49,407 nucleotides of DNA from Methylobacterium sp. WL119 (GCF_008039875.1 NZ_VRUU01000030.1:1-49407), one strand, 5' to 3'; positions 7,228 to 16,074 are shown, numbered from the stretch's first letter. Program-made: numbers and translations. The notes: generated by a model from the sequence alone, not told the origin.

Positions 7228-9390
7228 ATGGCCCGACGCACGAATCATCGCGACCTGCCGGTCGCGTCCCAGCGACGATCCTCGACCGCGAGGCTGCTGA
7301 AGGATGCCTCGCTCGAGCAGCGGGCCGGACGGCTCGCGGCGGCCGAGCGGCAGTATCGCCGGGTGCTGGATGCCGACCCGCAGAACGCCGAAGCCAACTA
7401 CAAGCTCGGCATCATCGCAAGCCAGACCGATCGCGTCGCGCTGGCGGTGCCGCATTTCGCGGCCGCGTTGAAGGCGGGGCCGGACCAGCCGCATTACTGG
7501 CTCTCGCTCGCCACCGCATTGCTCGGCGCCCGCCGGGTCGGAGACGCCCGCTCCGTGCTCGAGCGCTTCCGCGAGAAGCGCTTCGCCGATGCCGAGACCC
7601 AGGCGACGCTGACGGCGCTGATCGCCAACCTGTTCACCGAAGCGCACCAGCATTACGAGGACCGGCTGTTCAAGGACGCCGAGCCGCTGATCGACATGAT
7701 CGTGATGCTCGACGAGGGCCACGTCGAAGCGCTCCACATGGCCGGCAGCATCGCCGCGCAGACGAACCGCCTGACCCTCGCCGTCGACCTCCTGCAGATC
7801 GCCGTCTCCCTCGACGACGACGCGCCGGTGATCAAGGGCAACCTCGGCACGATCCTCGCGCGCCAGGGACGCTACGGCGAGGCGAATGCCTGCTTCGACC
7901 GATCGATCGAGATCGATCCGAACAACCCGAACACCTTCAGCAACTTCGGGGTCGCCCTGCGCAAGCAGGGCCGCCTCCGCGACGCGATCGACCGCTTCGA
8001 CGAGGCGCTTCGGCTTTGCCCCGACTTCGCGCAAGCCCACAGCAACCGCGGAAGCGCCCTGATGGACATGGGCCTGCTCGACGAGGCCATCGCCGCCTAC
8101 GACGAGGCGCTGCGGATCGACCCGAGCCTGTCGTTCGTCCACAGCAACCGCCTGTTCACGAAGCTGTACTCCGCCGACTATACCGCCGAGGAACGCTTCG
8201 CCGACGCCCAGGCCTTCGGCCTTCGGTTCGCCGATCCGCTGCTGCGCCGCCGCCCGTTCGCGAACGATCGCGATCCCGAGCGCCGCCTGCGGGTCGGTTT
8301 CGTCTCGGGCGATTTCCGCGAGCATGCGGTCAACTACTTCTTCGAGCCTGCGCTGCACCGGTTCGATACGACGCAGATCGAGACCTTCGCCTTCTCCAAC
8401 ACGGTGAACGAGGACGCGGCGACGGAGCGCCTCAAGGCGAGCTTCGCCCACTGGCACTGCCTGTGCGGCCTCACCGACGACGAGGCGGCGGACCTGATCG
8501 AGGCGGAGGCGATCGACATCCTCGTCGACCTGTCCGGCCACACGGCCGAGAACCGCATCCTCGTCTTCGCCCGCAAGCCCGCCCCGATCCAGGTCGGCTG
8601 GATCGGCTATCCCGGAACGACCGGCATGGCGGCGATCGATTATCGCTTCACGGATATCTTCATTGAGCCGGACGGGACCGGCGATGATGTCAGCGTCGAG
8701 ACGCTCTGGCGCCTGCCTCACGTGGTGGCCTGCTATCAGGCTCCCGCGGCCGACCTGCCGCTTTCAGGTCGTCCGCCTTCTGAAGACGCCGGCTACATCA
8801 CCTTCGGATGCGTGAACCGCTACACCAAGGTGAGCGACCCGGCGCTCGTGGCCTGGCGCGACATTCTCCTGCGGGTTCCGGGATCGAGGCTGCTGCTGGA
8901 GATTGCCGACGTCGATGATCCGGATGTCGGTGCGCAGGTGAGGGCGAGGCTGCAGCGCCTCGGTCTCCCGCTCGACCGCGTGATCCTGATCCATCGCTCG
9001 CCCAGCAATCGCTACGTCCTCTACAATCGGATCGACATCGCCCTCGATCCGTTTCCCTACAATGGAGGAACGACGAGCTTCGACGCGCTATGGATGGGCG
9101 TGCCGTTCATCGCCCTCGAAGGCGAGCACGTCGTGTCCCGGATGGGATGCTCTGCCCTGGCCATCCTCGGCCTGCCGGAACTCTCAGGTCGCAGCACCGC
9201 GGCGTACATCGACATCGCAGCCACGCTGGCACTGGACCCGGACCGGCTCCGAGCGGTGCGCCGAGACCTGCGCGGCCGCTTGGCCCGCAGTCCGCACATG
9301 AGCCATGCGACCTTGGCCGCCGATGTCGAAGGTGCGTTCCGCCAGATGTGGCGGCGCTGGGCCGCGCCTCAGGAGCGTCACTCGGGCTAG
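7228..9390 (+). CDS. TPR / GT41 (O-GlcNAc transferase-like) glycosyltransferase
   Basis: A 720-residue cytoplasmic protein. Tetratricopeptide repeats fill about residues 25–330, with typical units such as AEANYKLGIIA and NTFSNFGVALRKQGR. A C-terminal GT41 catalytic region follows: RVGFVSGDFREHAV near 352, DILVDLSGHT near 430, VGWIGYPGTTGMAAIDYRF, and DPFPYNGGTTSFDALWMG near 607. The family transfers a sugar from a nucleotide donor to Ser/Thr of a protein bound by the TPR part. It lies directly after two flagellin genes, and TPR-type glycosyltransferases such as Caulobacter FlmG modify flagellins, so flagellin is the likely acceptor; this is inference. The donor could come from the adjacent sugar cluster. 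ATG 7228 is chosen over an upstream in-frame start at 7147 because GGGGGAGG sits five bases ahead. Confidence 0.85.
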   Translation: MARRTNHRDLPVASQRRSSTARLLKDASLEQRAGRLAAAERQYRRVLDADPQNAEANYKLGIIASQTDRVALAVPHFAAALKAGPDQPHYWLSLATALLGARRVGDARSVLERFREKRFADAETQATLTALIANLFTEAHQHYEDRLFKDAEPLIDMIVMLDEGHVEALHMAGSIAAQTNRLTLAVDLLQIAVSLDDDAPVIKGNLGTILARQGRYGEANACFDRSIEIDPNNPNTFSNFGVALRKQGRLRDAIDRFDEALRLCPDFAQAHSNRGSALMDMGLLDEAIAAYDEALRIDPSLSFVHSNRLFTKLYSADYTAEERFADAQAFGLRFADPLLRRRPFANDRDPERRLRVGFVSGDFREHAVNYFFEPALHRFDTTQIETFAFSNTVNEDAATERLKASFAHWHCLCGLTDDEAADLIEAEAIDILVDLSGHTAENRILVFARKPAPIQVGWIGYPGTTGMAAIDYRFTDIFIEPDGTGDDVSVETLWRLPHVVACYQAPAADLPLSGRPPSEDAGYITFGCVNRYTKVSDPALVAWRDILLRVPGSRLLLEIADVDDPDVGAQVRARLQRLGLPLDRVILIHRSPSNRYVLYNRIDIALDPFPYNGGTTSFDALWMGVPFIALEGEHVVSRMGCSALAILGLPELSGRSTAAYIDIAATLALDPDRLRAVRRDLRGRLARSPHMSHATLAADVEGAFRQMWRRWAAPQERHSG

Positions 9391-9505
9391 GTCCCACCGC
9401 ACGCGATCGAAACGGCGAACGCGACATGCGATCGGCGCCTCAACGCCTTGTGCCAGAACCCTTCTTCCGGAGGTTCCTTCCGGATGTCCACGATGCGCGA
9501 GGCGT

Positions 9506-10558
9506 TCAGAACGCGCCCCGCAAACGCGCATCATCGACGGTCTTGCAGATCGCGCTCTCGAGGGACGTCCAGGCATCGAGGCCCAGGCCGAGTCGGGCCT
9601 TCTCGATCGACGGTATGTACCGATGCGCGCTCGAGCCGCCCACCACCGGGCTTTCGATGACGATTCGGCCCTTTGGCGAGACCAGGGACGACACGAGGCC
9701 TGCGAGGTCGGCGATACTGATCGCCCGATCCGAGCCGACGTTGTAGACCTGTCCGGCATCGCCACGCACCAGCAAGGTGAGCAGCCAGTCCGCGAGATCT
9801 GCCGCATACAGGTAGGATCGTAACGGCCGGCCATCGCTCGCGACTACGACATCGCCGCCGCGCAGGGCATCCCGGATGAAGTTGCCGATGGCGAAATGCG
9901 TGTCCAGCGGCAAGCCAGGGCCGACGCAGGCGAACGGGCGTGCGACGACCGCATTGAGATCGTGATGCCGCCCGGCCGCCAGCATCAGGTCCTCGGCGGC
10001 GAGCTTGGCCTGCCCGTAGACTGCGGAGGCGCCGGTCGACGGGCGGCAGGGGCACGTCTCCGCCATCGCTTCGAGCTGCGAAGGCTGACGACCGTAGACG
10101 GCACCGGAACTCACATAGAGACACCGACGAACGCCGGCCTGCCGTGCGAAGTCGATCACCCTCCGCGTTCCATTCACGACCTGCGCCGTCAGGCCGTCTG
10201 GATCGCGTTGTCCCGCCTGGCTGGAATCGGTCGCCGCGTGGATGAGATAGTCGAATTGCCCTGGCGGAAGAGGAAAGCTGCGTACATCGCCCTCAAGCCA
10301 AGACACTTTCTCATGCCCTGGGATACGGCGCTGCGCCGATGCGACGTTTCGGGTGAGAAGGGTGATCTTCAGGTTCAGCGCGAAGGCGGCATCGGCCGCC
10401 GAGAGAACCGCGATCAGCCAACGACCGAAGAACCCGGTCCCCCCGGTGATGAACATGCGCGCATCGACGAGGCGAGACCAATCGACGGAATTCCTCCGCA
10501 AGACTTCGTTGATGTCCGCTCTGGGCAGGTGGTGCATGGGTCCGATGCGATCGAGCAT
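9506..10558 (-). CDS. NAD-dependent epimerase/dehydratase/reductase (sugar nucleotide)
   Basis: A 350-residue extended short-chain dehydrogenase. After a lead of about 33 residues comes the NAD(P)-binding glycine motif FITGGTGFFGRWL; SSGAVYG and YGQAK follow, giving the catalytic Ser and the YxxxK pair. Members of this group epimerise, dehydrate or reduce NDP-sugars. The gene is last in the minus-strand glycan cluster, five bases after the methyltransferase gene. Given rfbF, rfbG and rfbH nearby, a reductase or epimerase acting on a CDP-4-keto-3,6-dideoxy sugar (like abequose/paratose synthase or the YerF step) is one possibility; a dTDP-sugar enzyme is another. The DNA is less GC-rich than the window average. 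Specific reaction not determined. Confidence 0.8.
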   Translation of the reverse strand: MLDRIGPMHHLPRADINEVLRRNSVDWSRLVDARMFITGGTGFFGRWLIAVLSAADAAFALNLKITLLTRNVASAQRRIPGHEKVSWLEGDVRSFPLPPGQFDYLIHAATDSSQAGQRDPDGLTAQVVNGTRRVIDFARQAGVRRCLYVSSGAVYGRQPSQLEAMAETCPCRPSTGASAVYGQAKLAAEDLMLAAGRHHDLNAVVARPFACVGPGLPLDTHFAIGNFIRDALRGGDVVVASDGRPLRSYLYAADLADWLLTLLVRGDAGQVYNVGSDRAISIADLAGLVSSLVSPKGRIVIESPVVGGSSAHRYIPSIEKARLGLGLDAWTSLESAICKTVDDARLRGAF

Positions 10559-10563
10559 CCCGA

Positions 10564-11760
10564 TCAGAGATCTATCGCCGCTGGCGTGACCGCGATGTCG
10601 GTCACTTGCTCCAGAAGCTCACTGAACTTCAGCACGTGGCGTATGCCCATCGCATAGGCGCGCGAGGCGATGGCGCTCTCCCCTGAACGCGCCAGCACGA
10701 TCACGACCTGCGGTTCATGCAATCGAAGCGTCTCCGGTCGCTGGATCGGGATCCCATGCGTTTCTGGCATCAATCCGGCCAGATACTTGTCGACCAGAAG
10801 ATGAAGATCCGACGAGGTGAGGCCACCATACTTGACGAGAGCATCGAAGATCCGACCTGCACCCCAGTATGCGACTCTCTGTCGTTTCGCCAAGGGGCGC
10901 AGCTTCGTCTCGACGAGCCTCGCGAGGCGTTCGCGATTCCGGTGCAGCGTATCCGCGTATGCTCGGATCAGCGCCGCATTGTCGAGCGGAAGTGTCCCCT
11001 GCCCGTAGCCGGAGGGTTCGGGCATCATCTCGATCTTGCGGGCGAGAAGCGTGATGTTGAATGGATCTTCGCCACCCCTCGGAGACACGATCTCGAAGCC
11101 GGCAGCCTCGACAAGCCGTCGGAGGCTCGACGGATCGAAATGGAACACGTGCTTGTCGATGAAAAATTCCTCGACGATATCCGAGTGCCCGATCGAACTG
11201 ATGTTCGGCACGTCCAACAGCATGAGAGCGCCTGGGCGCATGGCGCGCCAGATCGTCTGCAGCATTGCTACCGCAGAATTCGAATGCTCCAATGTTTGGC
11301 AATTGTAGACGAACCCGAATTTTTCTTGCGGGAGGTCGGAGTCCTCCAGCTTGCCCTTCCGGTAATTGACGCCCGGTGAATGCCGATAATCGACAATCCG
11401 TTCGTCGGGCTCGACCGCCCAGATCGCCGCATGTGGATGTCGTTGCTGAACCCAACGGAGGAAATCGCCACGGTTCGATCCGACATCGAGGATGTCGGTG
11501 ACTCGAGACAAGTCCAGGCCCTCCACCAAACCGCAGACGGCTTCAAAACGAAGCCCTTTGCCATGGCGCACGTTGCCCCAATCTGCATCCGCGCTCAATG
11601 TCTGGCGGCGGTCGCGGGCGTAGGGCTGGAAACCGCTTTGCGTGAGGCCGCATTGCGAACAGACGAACACCGCCACGCCGCGGCGTGAATGAAGAGGGCT
11701 ATAGAAGGCCGATGTCAGAGGCGTCGCGCATGCGTCGCAGGAGAGGCTAGTAGGAGACAT
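10564..11760 (-). CDS. Sugar C-methyltransferase-like SAM protein
   Basis: A 398-residue protein with the three-part layout of NDP-sugar C-methyltransferases. It has an N-terminal zinc-binding region with paired cysteines (CDAC near 9–12, CSQC near 34–37), a Rossmann SAM-binding core (ILDVGSNRGDF), and a C-terminal domain (YWGAGRIFDALVKYGG … LLVDKY) that resembles the C-terminal domain of TylC3-type enzymes. Such enzymes methylate a carbon next to a keto group on an NDP-keto-sugar. The start overlaps the end of the sulfotransferase gene by 14 bases, so the two are probably translationally coupled. The GC content is unusually low for this genome: 31 of 60 bases in 11161–11220. Substrate unknown; C- rather than O-methylation is inferred from architecture. 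Confidence 0.75.
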   Translation of the reverse strand: MSPTSLSCDACATPLTSAFYSPLHSRRGVAVFVCSQCGLTQSGFQPYARDRRQTLSADADWGNVRHGKGLRFEAVCGLVEGLDLSRVTDILDVGSNRGDFLRWVQQRHPHAAIWAVEPDERIVDYRHSPGVNYRKGKLEDSDLPQEKFGFVYNCQTLEHSNSAVAMLQTIWRAMRPGALMLLDVPNISSIGHSDIVEEFFIDKHVFHFDPSSLRRLVEAAGFEIVSPRGGEDPFNITLLARKIEMMPEPSGYGQGTLPLDNAALIRAYADTLHRNRERLARLVETKLRPLAKRQRVAYWGAGRIFDALVKYGGLTSSDLHLLVDKYLAGLMPETHGIPIQRPETLRLHEPQVVIVLARSGESAIASRAYAMGIRHVLKFSELLEQVTDIAVTPAAIDL

Positions 11761-12583
11761 GATAGGCTTTCTCCCCGACGTATCCCATGCGCGTCATCAT
11801 CGGCCCGGCGATCTCTTGGAAGGCGGCCTCCTGAGCACGGGTCAGCTGGAAATCGATGGGAACGAATACATTTCGCGGAGTCTGAAGATAGTCGGAATAG
11901 ACGGGATCGTAGTCGATGCCGATGAAATCGATCGTCCGTTTAAGAAGCTCTTCATCACGTGTGAGCTCCTCCAGTCGAACGAGTTTGACGCGATCATCCG
12001 GCAATTCCGCAAAACGTTCGGTGATCTCGCGACAATTCTCGGCCCAATGCCAAGCAACGCGTCGAAGACGGTCGAAATTCGGAAAAGCGCTTCCTAAAAA
12101 CTGATCGGAACGTGGAATATTCCACCAGTAGCGCTTCTCGGGCGGCGGTTCCGGAAGGCTCACTTGGTCTCTCAACCAGGTCCTGAGAATCTCGACGCTA
12201 TCGTCGTCGTACATTTCTTCCCGAAGCTTGTAGTAGAACGAGCTCGTGACCTTTCGCCCATCGCGGACGATGGCCAGGAATTTCGCGGTCGGGAACATCT
12301 CGCCGAGGGGTCGTATCAACCACGACAACTTGTTGGATGAATCGGCCCAGACGGCGTCCGACGCGTAGTGTATCGCCGCGCCGTGCAGGGGAGCGATCAG
12401 TCGTTTGGCCTCGTCCTCGGACGTCAATCCCATGTAGTATCGGGCCGCGATCCGCTGGATGGCGTTGCAAAGATATTCGTGGTGGATCTCGAGCCCTTCG
12501 GCGCCCGTGAGCATCCGAAACATCGTCCGCGTGCCGCTCCGGCCGCTGCCCACGATGAAAACGGGCTTTGTGTGCGTTCCCAT
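11747..12583 (-). CDS. PAPS-dependent sulfotransferase
   Basis: A 278-residue cytoplasmic sulfotransferase. The 5'-phosphosulfate-binding loop is FIVGSGRSGTRTMFRML at the N-terminus, and the 3'-phosphate-binding segment is FLAIVRDGRKVTSSFY near residue 100. These are the two PAPS-binding elements of the family. Length and motif spacing are normal, so it looks intact. It sits within the glycan cluster, 31 bases after the TPP-enzyme gene and overlapping the next methyltransferase gene, which suggests that a sugar of the final glycan is sulfated. Lower GC than the flanking genes suggests horizontal gain. No PAPS-synthesis genes are present in the window, so the donor must come from elsewhere in the genome. 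Confidence 0.85.
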   Translation of the reverse strand: MGTHTKPVFIVGSGRSGTRTMFRMLTGAEGLEIHHEYLCNAIQRIAARYYMGLTSEDEAKRLIAPLHGAAIHYASDAVWADSSNKLSWLIRPLGEMFPTAKFLAIVRDGRKVTSSFYYKLREEMYDDDSVEILRTWLRDQVSLPEPPPEKRYWWNIPRSDQFLGSAFPNFDRLRRVAWHWAENCREITERFAELPDDRVKLVRLEELTRDEELLKRTIDFIGIDYDPVYSDYLQTPRNVFVPIDFQLTRAQEAAFQEIAGPMMTRMGYVGEKAYHVSY

Positions 12584-12614
12584 TGTCTTAGTGCCTTATC
12601 GCGGGCGAGAATCG

Positions 12615-14489
12615 TCAGTCGGTTCGATCTGTCGATCGGTGCCGGACGATCAGGTACTCGGGCACGGTCTCCGAGGCCGGATCGAGCGGAACGATCATGT
12701 TGGCGCGGAACTCGTCGCGCGGCAGCAGCGGCGACATGTCCTCCAGCGGCATCGAGCGCATTGATCCGTCGGCCTGGGGCAGGGCCGCCGATTTCGGGAA
12801 CAGCGCCTCGGTTTCGATCACGCGCACGTCGACGAGGAGCGGCCCCGGGTGATCGAGCGCGCGCCGGATGCCGTCGCGCAGGTCGGCGACGTCCGAGATC
12901 GCGAACGCGTCCCAGCCGAAGGTCTTGGCCAGCGCGACGAGATCGGGGATGTCGAGCTTGGCCTGCGGCCCGCTGCCGACGTAGCGGCCCTCGAAGTAGT
13001 TGCGCTGCGTCGTGCGGATCGAGGCGTAGCCGTTGTTGTTGAACACGAACATCCGAACCGGCATCCCGAGGCTGGCAATCGTCTGCAGTTCCTGCACGTT
13101 CATCATCAGCGAGCCGTCGCTCTCGATCCCGACGAAGGGCCGGCGGTCGGACGCCATGTAGGCGCCGATCATCGCCGGCAGGCCGTAGCCCATCGCGCCG
13201 AGACCCGAGGTCAGGAACACCCGTTGGCCCGGCTTGTTCTGAAAGCCGGTGTGGAAGAACTCGACCGCCAGGCCGGAGCTTCCGGTGACGATCAGGCCGT
13301 CCTCCGGCAGTTCCTCGGACAGCATCTGGGTCAGGTGGAAATGGCCGATCGGCCCTTCTGTCGGGAAGGGCGCGCCGTCGTTGATCGGATAGCGCCGCTT
13401 CCAGTCGGCGCAGCGCGCGAGCCAGCCGGACCGGTCGACCGGCGCGGCCTCGCGCGCCCGCGGCAGGAGCCGTCCGATGAAGTCGCGCGCGTCGGCCTCG
13501 ATCCTCAAGGAGAAGCCGGCATTCTCCGAGAACTTGGCCAGCTCGGCGGCATCGACGTCGACGACGACCTTCTGCGCGTGACGGCCGAACTTGGCCGGGT
13601 TGTGCGCGGTGACGACGTTGTCGAGGCGCGCGCCGATCGCGATCACGAGGTCGGCGTTCTGGACCGCGAAGTTCGGCGCGCGCAGCGCCACCGTGCCGGG
13701 CTTGCCGACGCTCAGGGGATGGGCCGCCGGGATCAGGTCGGCGGCGTTCCACGTCGTCACCACCGGGATCTGCAACGTCTCGTAGAGCTCGCGGAACGCG
13801 CCCGCCGCCTCCGCCAGGCGGATGCCGTGCCCCGCCAGGATGATCGGCCGCTCCGCCCGCGCCACCATGCCCATCACGGCATCCAGCTGCGCCTCGGTCG
13901 GGCCGGTGCTCGCGTCGGGCGACGGCGGCGCGAAGCCGGCGAGCGCGGCGACGTCGATCGTCGCGTTCTGCACGTCCAGCGGAATGTCGAGCCAGACCGG
14001 CCCGCGCCGCCCCGTCGTCGCGCGGTGCACCGCCTCCTCGAGATGCCGGCGGATCGCCGCCGGCTCCATCACCGTCGCGGCGTATTTGGTGATCGGCCGC
14101 ACGATCGAGACGATGTCGACCTCCTGCGGCCCCATCTGCCGGACGCCGCTCGCGCCGATGAGGTCGTCGCGCTTCACCTGGCCCGAGATGATCAGCAGCG
14201 GCACGGACTCGATCCAGGCGCCGGCGCATCCGGTGATGGCGTTCGTCGCCCCCGGGCCCGTCGTCACCAGGGCGCAGCCGAGGCGCCCGTTCACCCGCGC
14301 ATAGGCTTCGGCCGCGATGGCCGAGGCCTGCTCGTGATGGTTCGGGACGTAGGTCAGGGCGGGGCAGGCGCCGACGGCATCGACGAGGTACATCGCGCCG
14401 CCGCCGGGCACGAGGAAGACGCAGCCGACCCCTTGGGCGGCCACGAACTCCGCGACGTAATCGGCCAGGCGCCGGAGATGGGTGGTCAT
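12615..14489 (-). CDS. Thiamine-diphosphate-dependent enzyme, acetolactate synthase-like
   Basis: A 624-residue three-domain ThDP enzyme of the acetolactate synthase fold. The N-terminal pyrimidine-binding domain has VPNHHEQASAIAAEAYAR with the catalytic Glu-53. A central domain (about 190–320) is followed by the C-terminal pyrophosphate-binding domain. The ThDP motif normally begins GDG; here it reads SDG (457–459) and ends at NNNGY (484–488). It is an unlikely housekeeping IlvB because no ilvN or ilvC is adjacent and it lies among rfbF, rfbG, rfbH and sugar-modifying genes. In yersiniose A biosynthesis YerE, a ThDP flavoenzyme of this fold, adds a two-carbon unit from pyruvate to C4 of CDP-4-keto-3,6-dideoxyglucose. 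That role is the favoured inference here. Confidence 0.8.
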   Translation of the reverse strand: MTTHLRRLADYVAEFVAAQGVGCVFLVPGGGAMYLVDAVGACPALTYVPNHHEQASAIAAEAYARVNGRLGCALVTTGPGATNAITGCAGAWIESVPLLIISGQVKRDDLIGASGVRQMGPQEVDIVSIVRPITKYAATVMEPAAIRRHLEEAVHRATTGRRGPVWLDIPLDVQNATIDVAALAGFAPPSPDASTGPTEAQLDAVMGMVARAERPIILAGHGIRLAEAAGAFRELYETLQIPVVTTWNAADLIPAAHPLSVGKPGTVALRAPNFAVQNADLVIAIGARLDNVVTAHNPAKFGRHAQKVVVDVDAAELAKFSENAGFSLRIEADARDFIGRLLPRAREAAPVDRSGWLARCADWKRRYPINDGAPFPTEGPIGHFHLTQMLSEELPEDGLIVTGSSGLAVEFFHTGFQNKPGQRVFLTSGLGAMGYGLPAMIGAYMASDRRPFVGIESDGSLMMNVQELQTIASLGMPVRMFVFNNNGYASIRTTQRNYFEGRYVGSGPQAKLDIPDLVALAKTFGWDAFAISDVADLRDGIRRALDHPGPLLVDVRVIETEALFPKSAALPQADGSMRSMPLEDMSPLLPRDEFRANMIVPLDPASETVPEYLIVRHRSTDRTD

Positions 14490-14544
14490 CGCGGGTGGGT
14501 CTCTCGGTGGTGCGGCAGGCTCGGAGATCGGCCGGGGGCGTCGG

Positions 14545-16074
14545 TCAGGCGAGCCAGTAGCGCAGGAAGGTCTTGCGATCCGGGTTCTGCCCGATCGCCG
14601 GATCGGTGTAGAACGAGTCGTCGATCGCGTGGGTGGAGGAGATCTCCTCGAACACCGCCCCGGTCCGGCTCTCGAAGGCGTGCCGCGTGCCCGGCGTGAT
14701 CGTCACCACCGAGCCCGGCCGGCAGACCTGATCCTCGCCGTCGAGCCGCAGGACGAGATCGCCGTGCAGCATGTGGAAGGTCTCCTCCTTGCGCGCGTGG
14801 TACTGCTCGGGATGCGACTGCCCCGGCAGGACGACGATGAGCTTCTTGCAATAGCCGCGGTTGACCACGGTCACCATCGTGATGCCGACCCGATCGAACC
14901 GCTCGAGACCGTAATGGTGCGAGATCTCGAGCTCGGCCTCGCCCGGCACCACCCCGCGGCTCTCGCTGAGCAGGGCCTTCACACGCTCGACGATCGACAG
15001 GATCCGTGCCCGGACCTCCTCCCGCCGCGTGGCGGCGGACGTGACCGGGGCCGCGGCGGGGATGTCGTCGGTCGCGGTGTAGTGCGTGTACTTCGACCAG
15101 TCGTTGGCGGTGACCTGGCCCGGCTGCGCGGGGATCGCGAAGAACACGTCCTCGGCCTTGAGCCGCTGTCCCTTGGCGATCGGCCGCTTCGCGAACACGC
15201 CCCGGCGCAGGTCGCGCAGGGCGTCGCGTTCCTCCCGCGACGGCTCGACCCGCTCTCCCGTCACCCCGGCGCAGGCATAGGCCTTCCGGGCCGAATCCAG
15301 CCAGGCCCGCGCCTGGGCGGGCGATGCGGAGTAGGCGTTGAGCGCGTAGGTTTCGGTCGGGACGCCGACATGCTTCTCGAACAGCGTAGCGCCCTTCGCG
15401 ATCGCCATCGCGACGGGCAGCGTCTCGTTCGGGTCCTCGTGCGTCGAGTATCCGATGCGCAGGTGGGGATAGCGCGCGCGCAGGAGATCGATCTGGTTGA
15501 GCTGCAGGTCGCTCGCGGGCGTCGGATACTGCGCGACGCAGGTCATCAGCGCGAAATCGCACTCGCGGTGGCGCATGAAGGACACGATGTTGTCGATGTC
15601 GAGCAGCTCGATCCCGGCGGTCGAGCCGACGACGGGCAGATCGGTCCGCCCGATCGCCTCGATCAGCGGCCAGTCGGTGAACGAGCAGCTCGCGATCTTC
15701 AGGATGTCGAAGCCGTCCGCGACGATGCGATCGACGGAGGCCTCGTCGAAGGGCGTGCACATGGCGATCAGCCCGTGCTCCTTGATCCGCGCGACCAGGC
15801 GGCGCGTCTGCGCGCGGTCCAGGCGGGTTTCGGAGAACCGCTTGATGTACTTGATGTCGGCCCGACCCTGGAAATCCGGGTGGATGAAGGTGTCGAGCTC
15901 GCGGAACTGGAGCTTGATCGCGAAGGCGAAATCGTAGCCGCGGGCCAGGGCTGCGAATTCGTCGACGATGCGGAGCCCATGCTCGACGTCGCCCATGTGG
16001 TTGTTGGCCAGCTCGAAGATGAACAGGCGCTCCGGGATCCGGGAGGCGGCATGCGGCGTCTGGGATTGTGACAT
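14545..16074 (-). CDS. NeuB-type synthase fused to SAF and cupin domains
   Basis: A 509-residue fusion. Residues about 15–280 form a NeuB-type TIM barrel (FELANNHMGD, MCTPFDEASVDRI, KIASCSFTDWPLI, YPTPASDLQLNQ, IGYSTHED, LFEKHVG), the fold that condenses phosphoenolpyruvate with an acyl-aminosugar to make sialic, legionaminic or pseudaminic acid. Residues about 290–345 form a SAF/antifreeze-like domain (RRGVFAKRPIAKGQRL). Residues about 395–485 add a cupin barrel (HPEQYHARKEETFHMLHG, ITPGTRHAF), giving His and Glu residues suited to metal binding. Standard NeuB proteins are about 340–350 residues and stop after SAF. No CMP-transferase or NeuC-like epimerase is present in the window. The gene lies 55 bases ahead of the TPP-enzyme gene. 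The product sugar is not determined. Confidence 0.85.
   Translation of the reverse strand: MSQSQTPHAASRIPERLFIFELANNHMGDVEHGLRIVDEFAALARGYDFAFAIKLQFRELDTFIHPDFQGRADIKYIKRFSETRLDRAQTRRLVARIKEHGLIAMCTPFDEASVDRIVADGFDILKIASCSFTDWPLIEAIGRTDLPVVGSTAGIELLDIDNIVSFMRHRECDFALMTCVAQYPTPASDLQLNQIDLLRARYPHLRIGYSTHEDPNETLPVAMAIAKGATLFEKHVGVPTETYALNAYSASPAQARAWLDSARKAYACAGVTGERVEPSREERDALRDLRRGVFAKRPIAKGQRLKAEDVFFAIPAQPGQVTANDWSKYTHYTATDDIPAAAPVTSAATRREEVRARILSIVERVKALLSESRGVVPGEAELEISHHYGLERFDRVGITMVTVVNRGYCKKLIVVLPGQSHPEQYHARKEETFHMLHGDLVLRLDGEDQVCRPGSVVTITPGTRHAFESRTGAVFEEISSTHAIDDSFYTDPAIGQNPDRKTFLRYWLA

Noticed and set aside
12615..14489. Housekeeping acetolactate synthase for branched amino acids
   Set aside because: No regulatory subunit or ilv genes are adjacent, the gene sits within a sugar cluster, and the ThDP motif is altered.
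12849..14699. 616-codon open frame opposite the TPP-enzyme gene
   Set aside because: Composition is typical of a mirror frame in high-GC DNA. The minus-strand protein has all expected catalytic motifs.
14545..16074. A conventional sialic acid pathway
   Set aside because: NeuB-like barrel only; no CMP-synthetase, NeuC-type epimerase or sialyltransferase was found in the window, and the cupin fusion is not standard.
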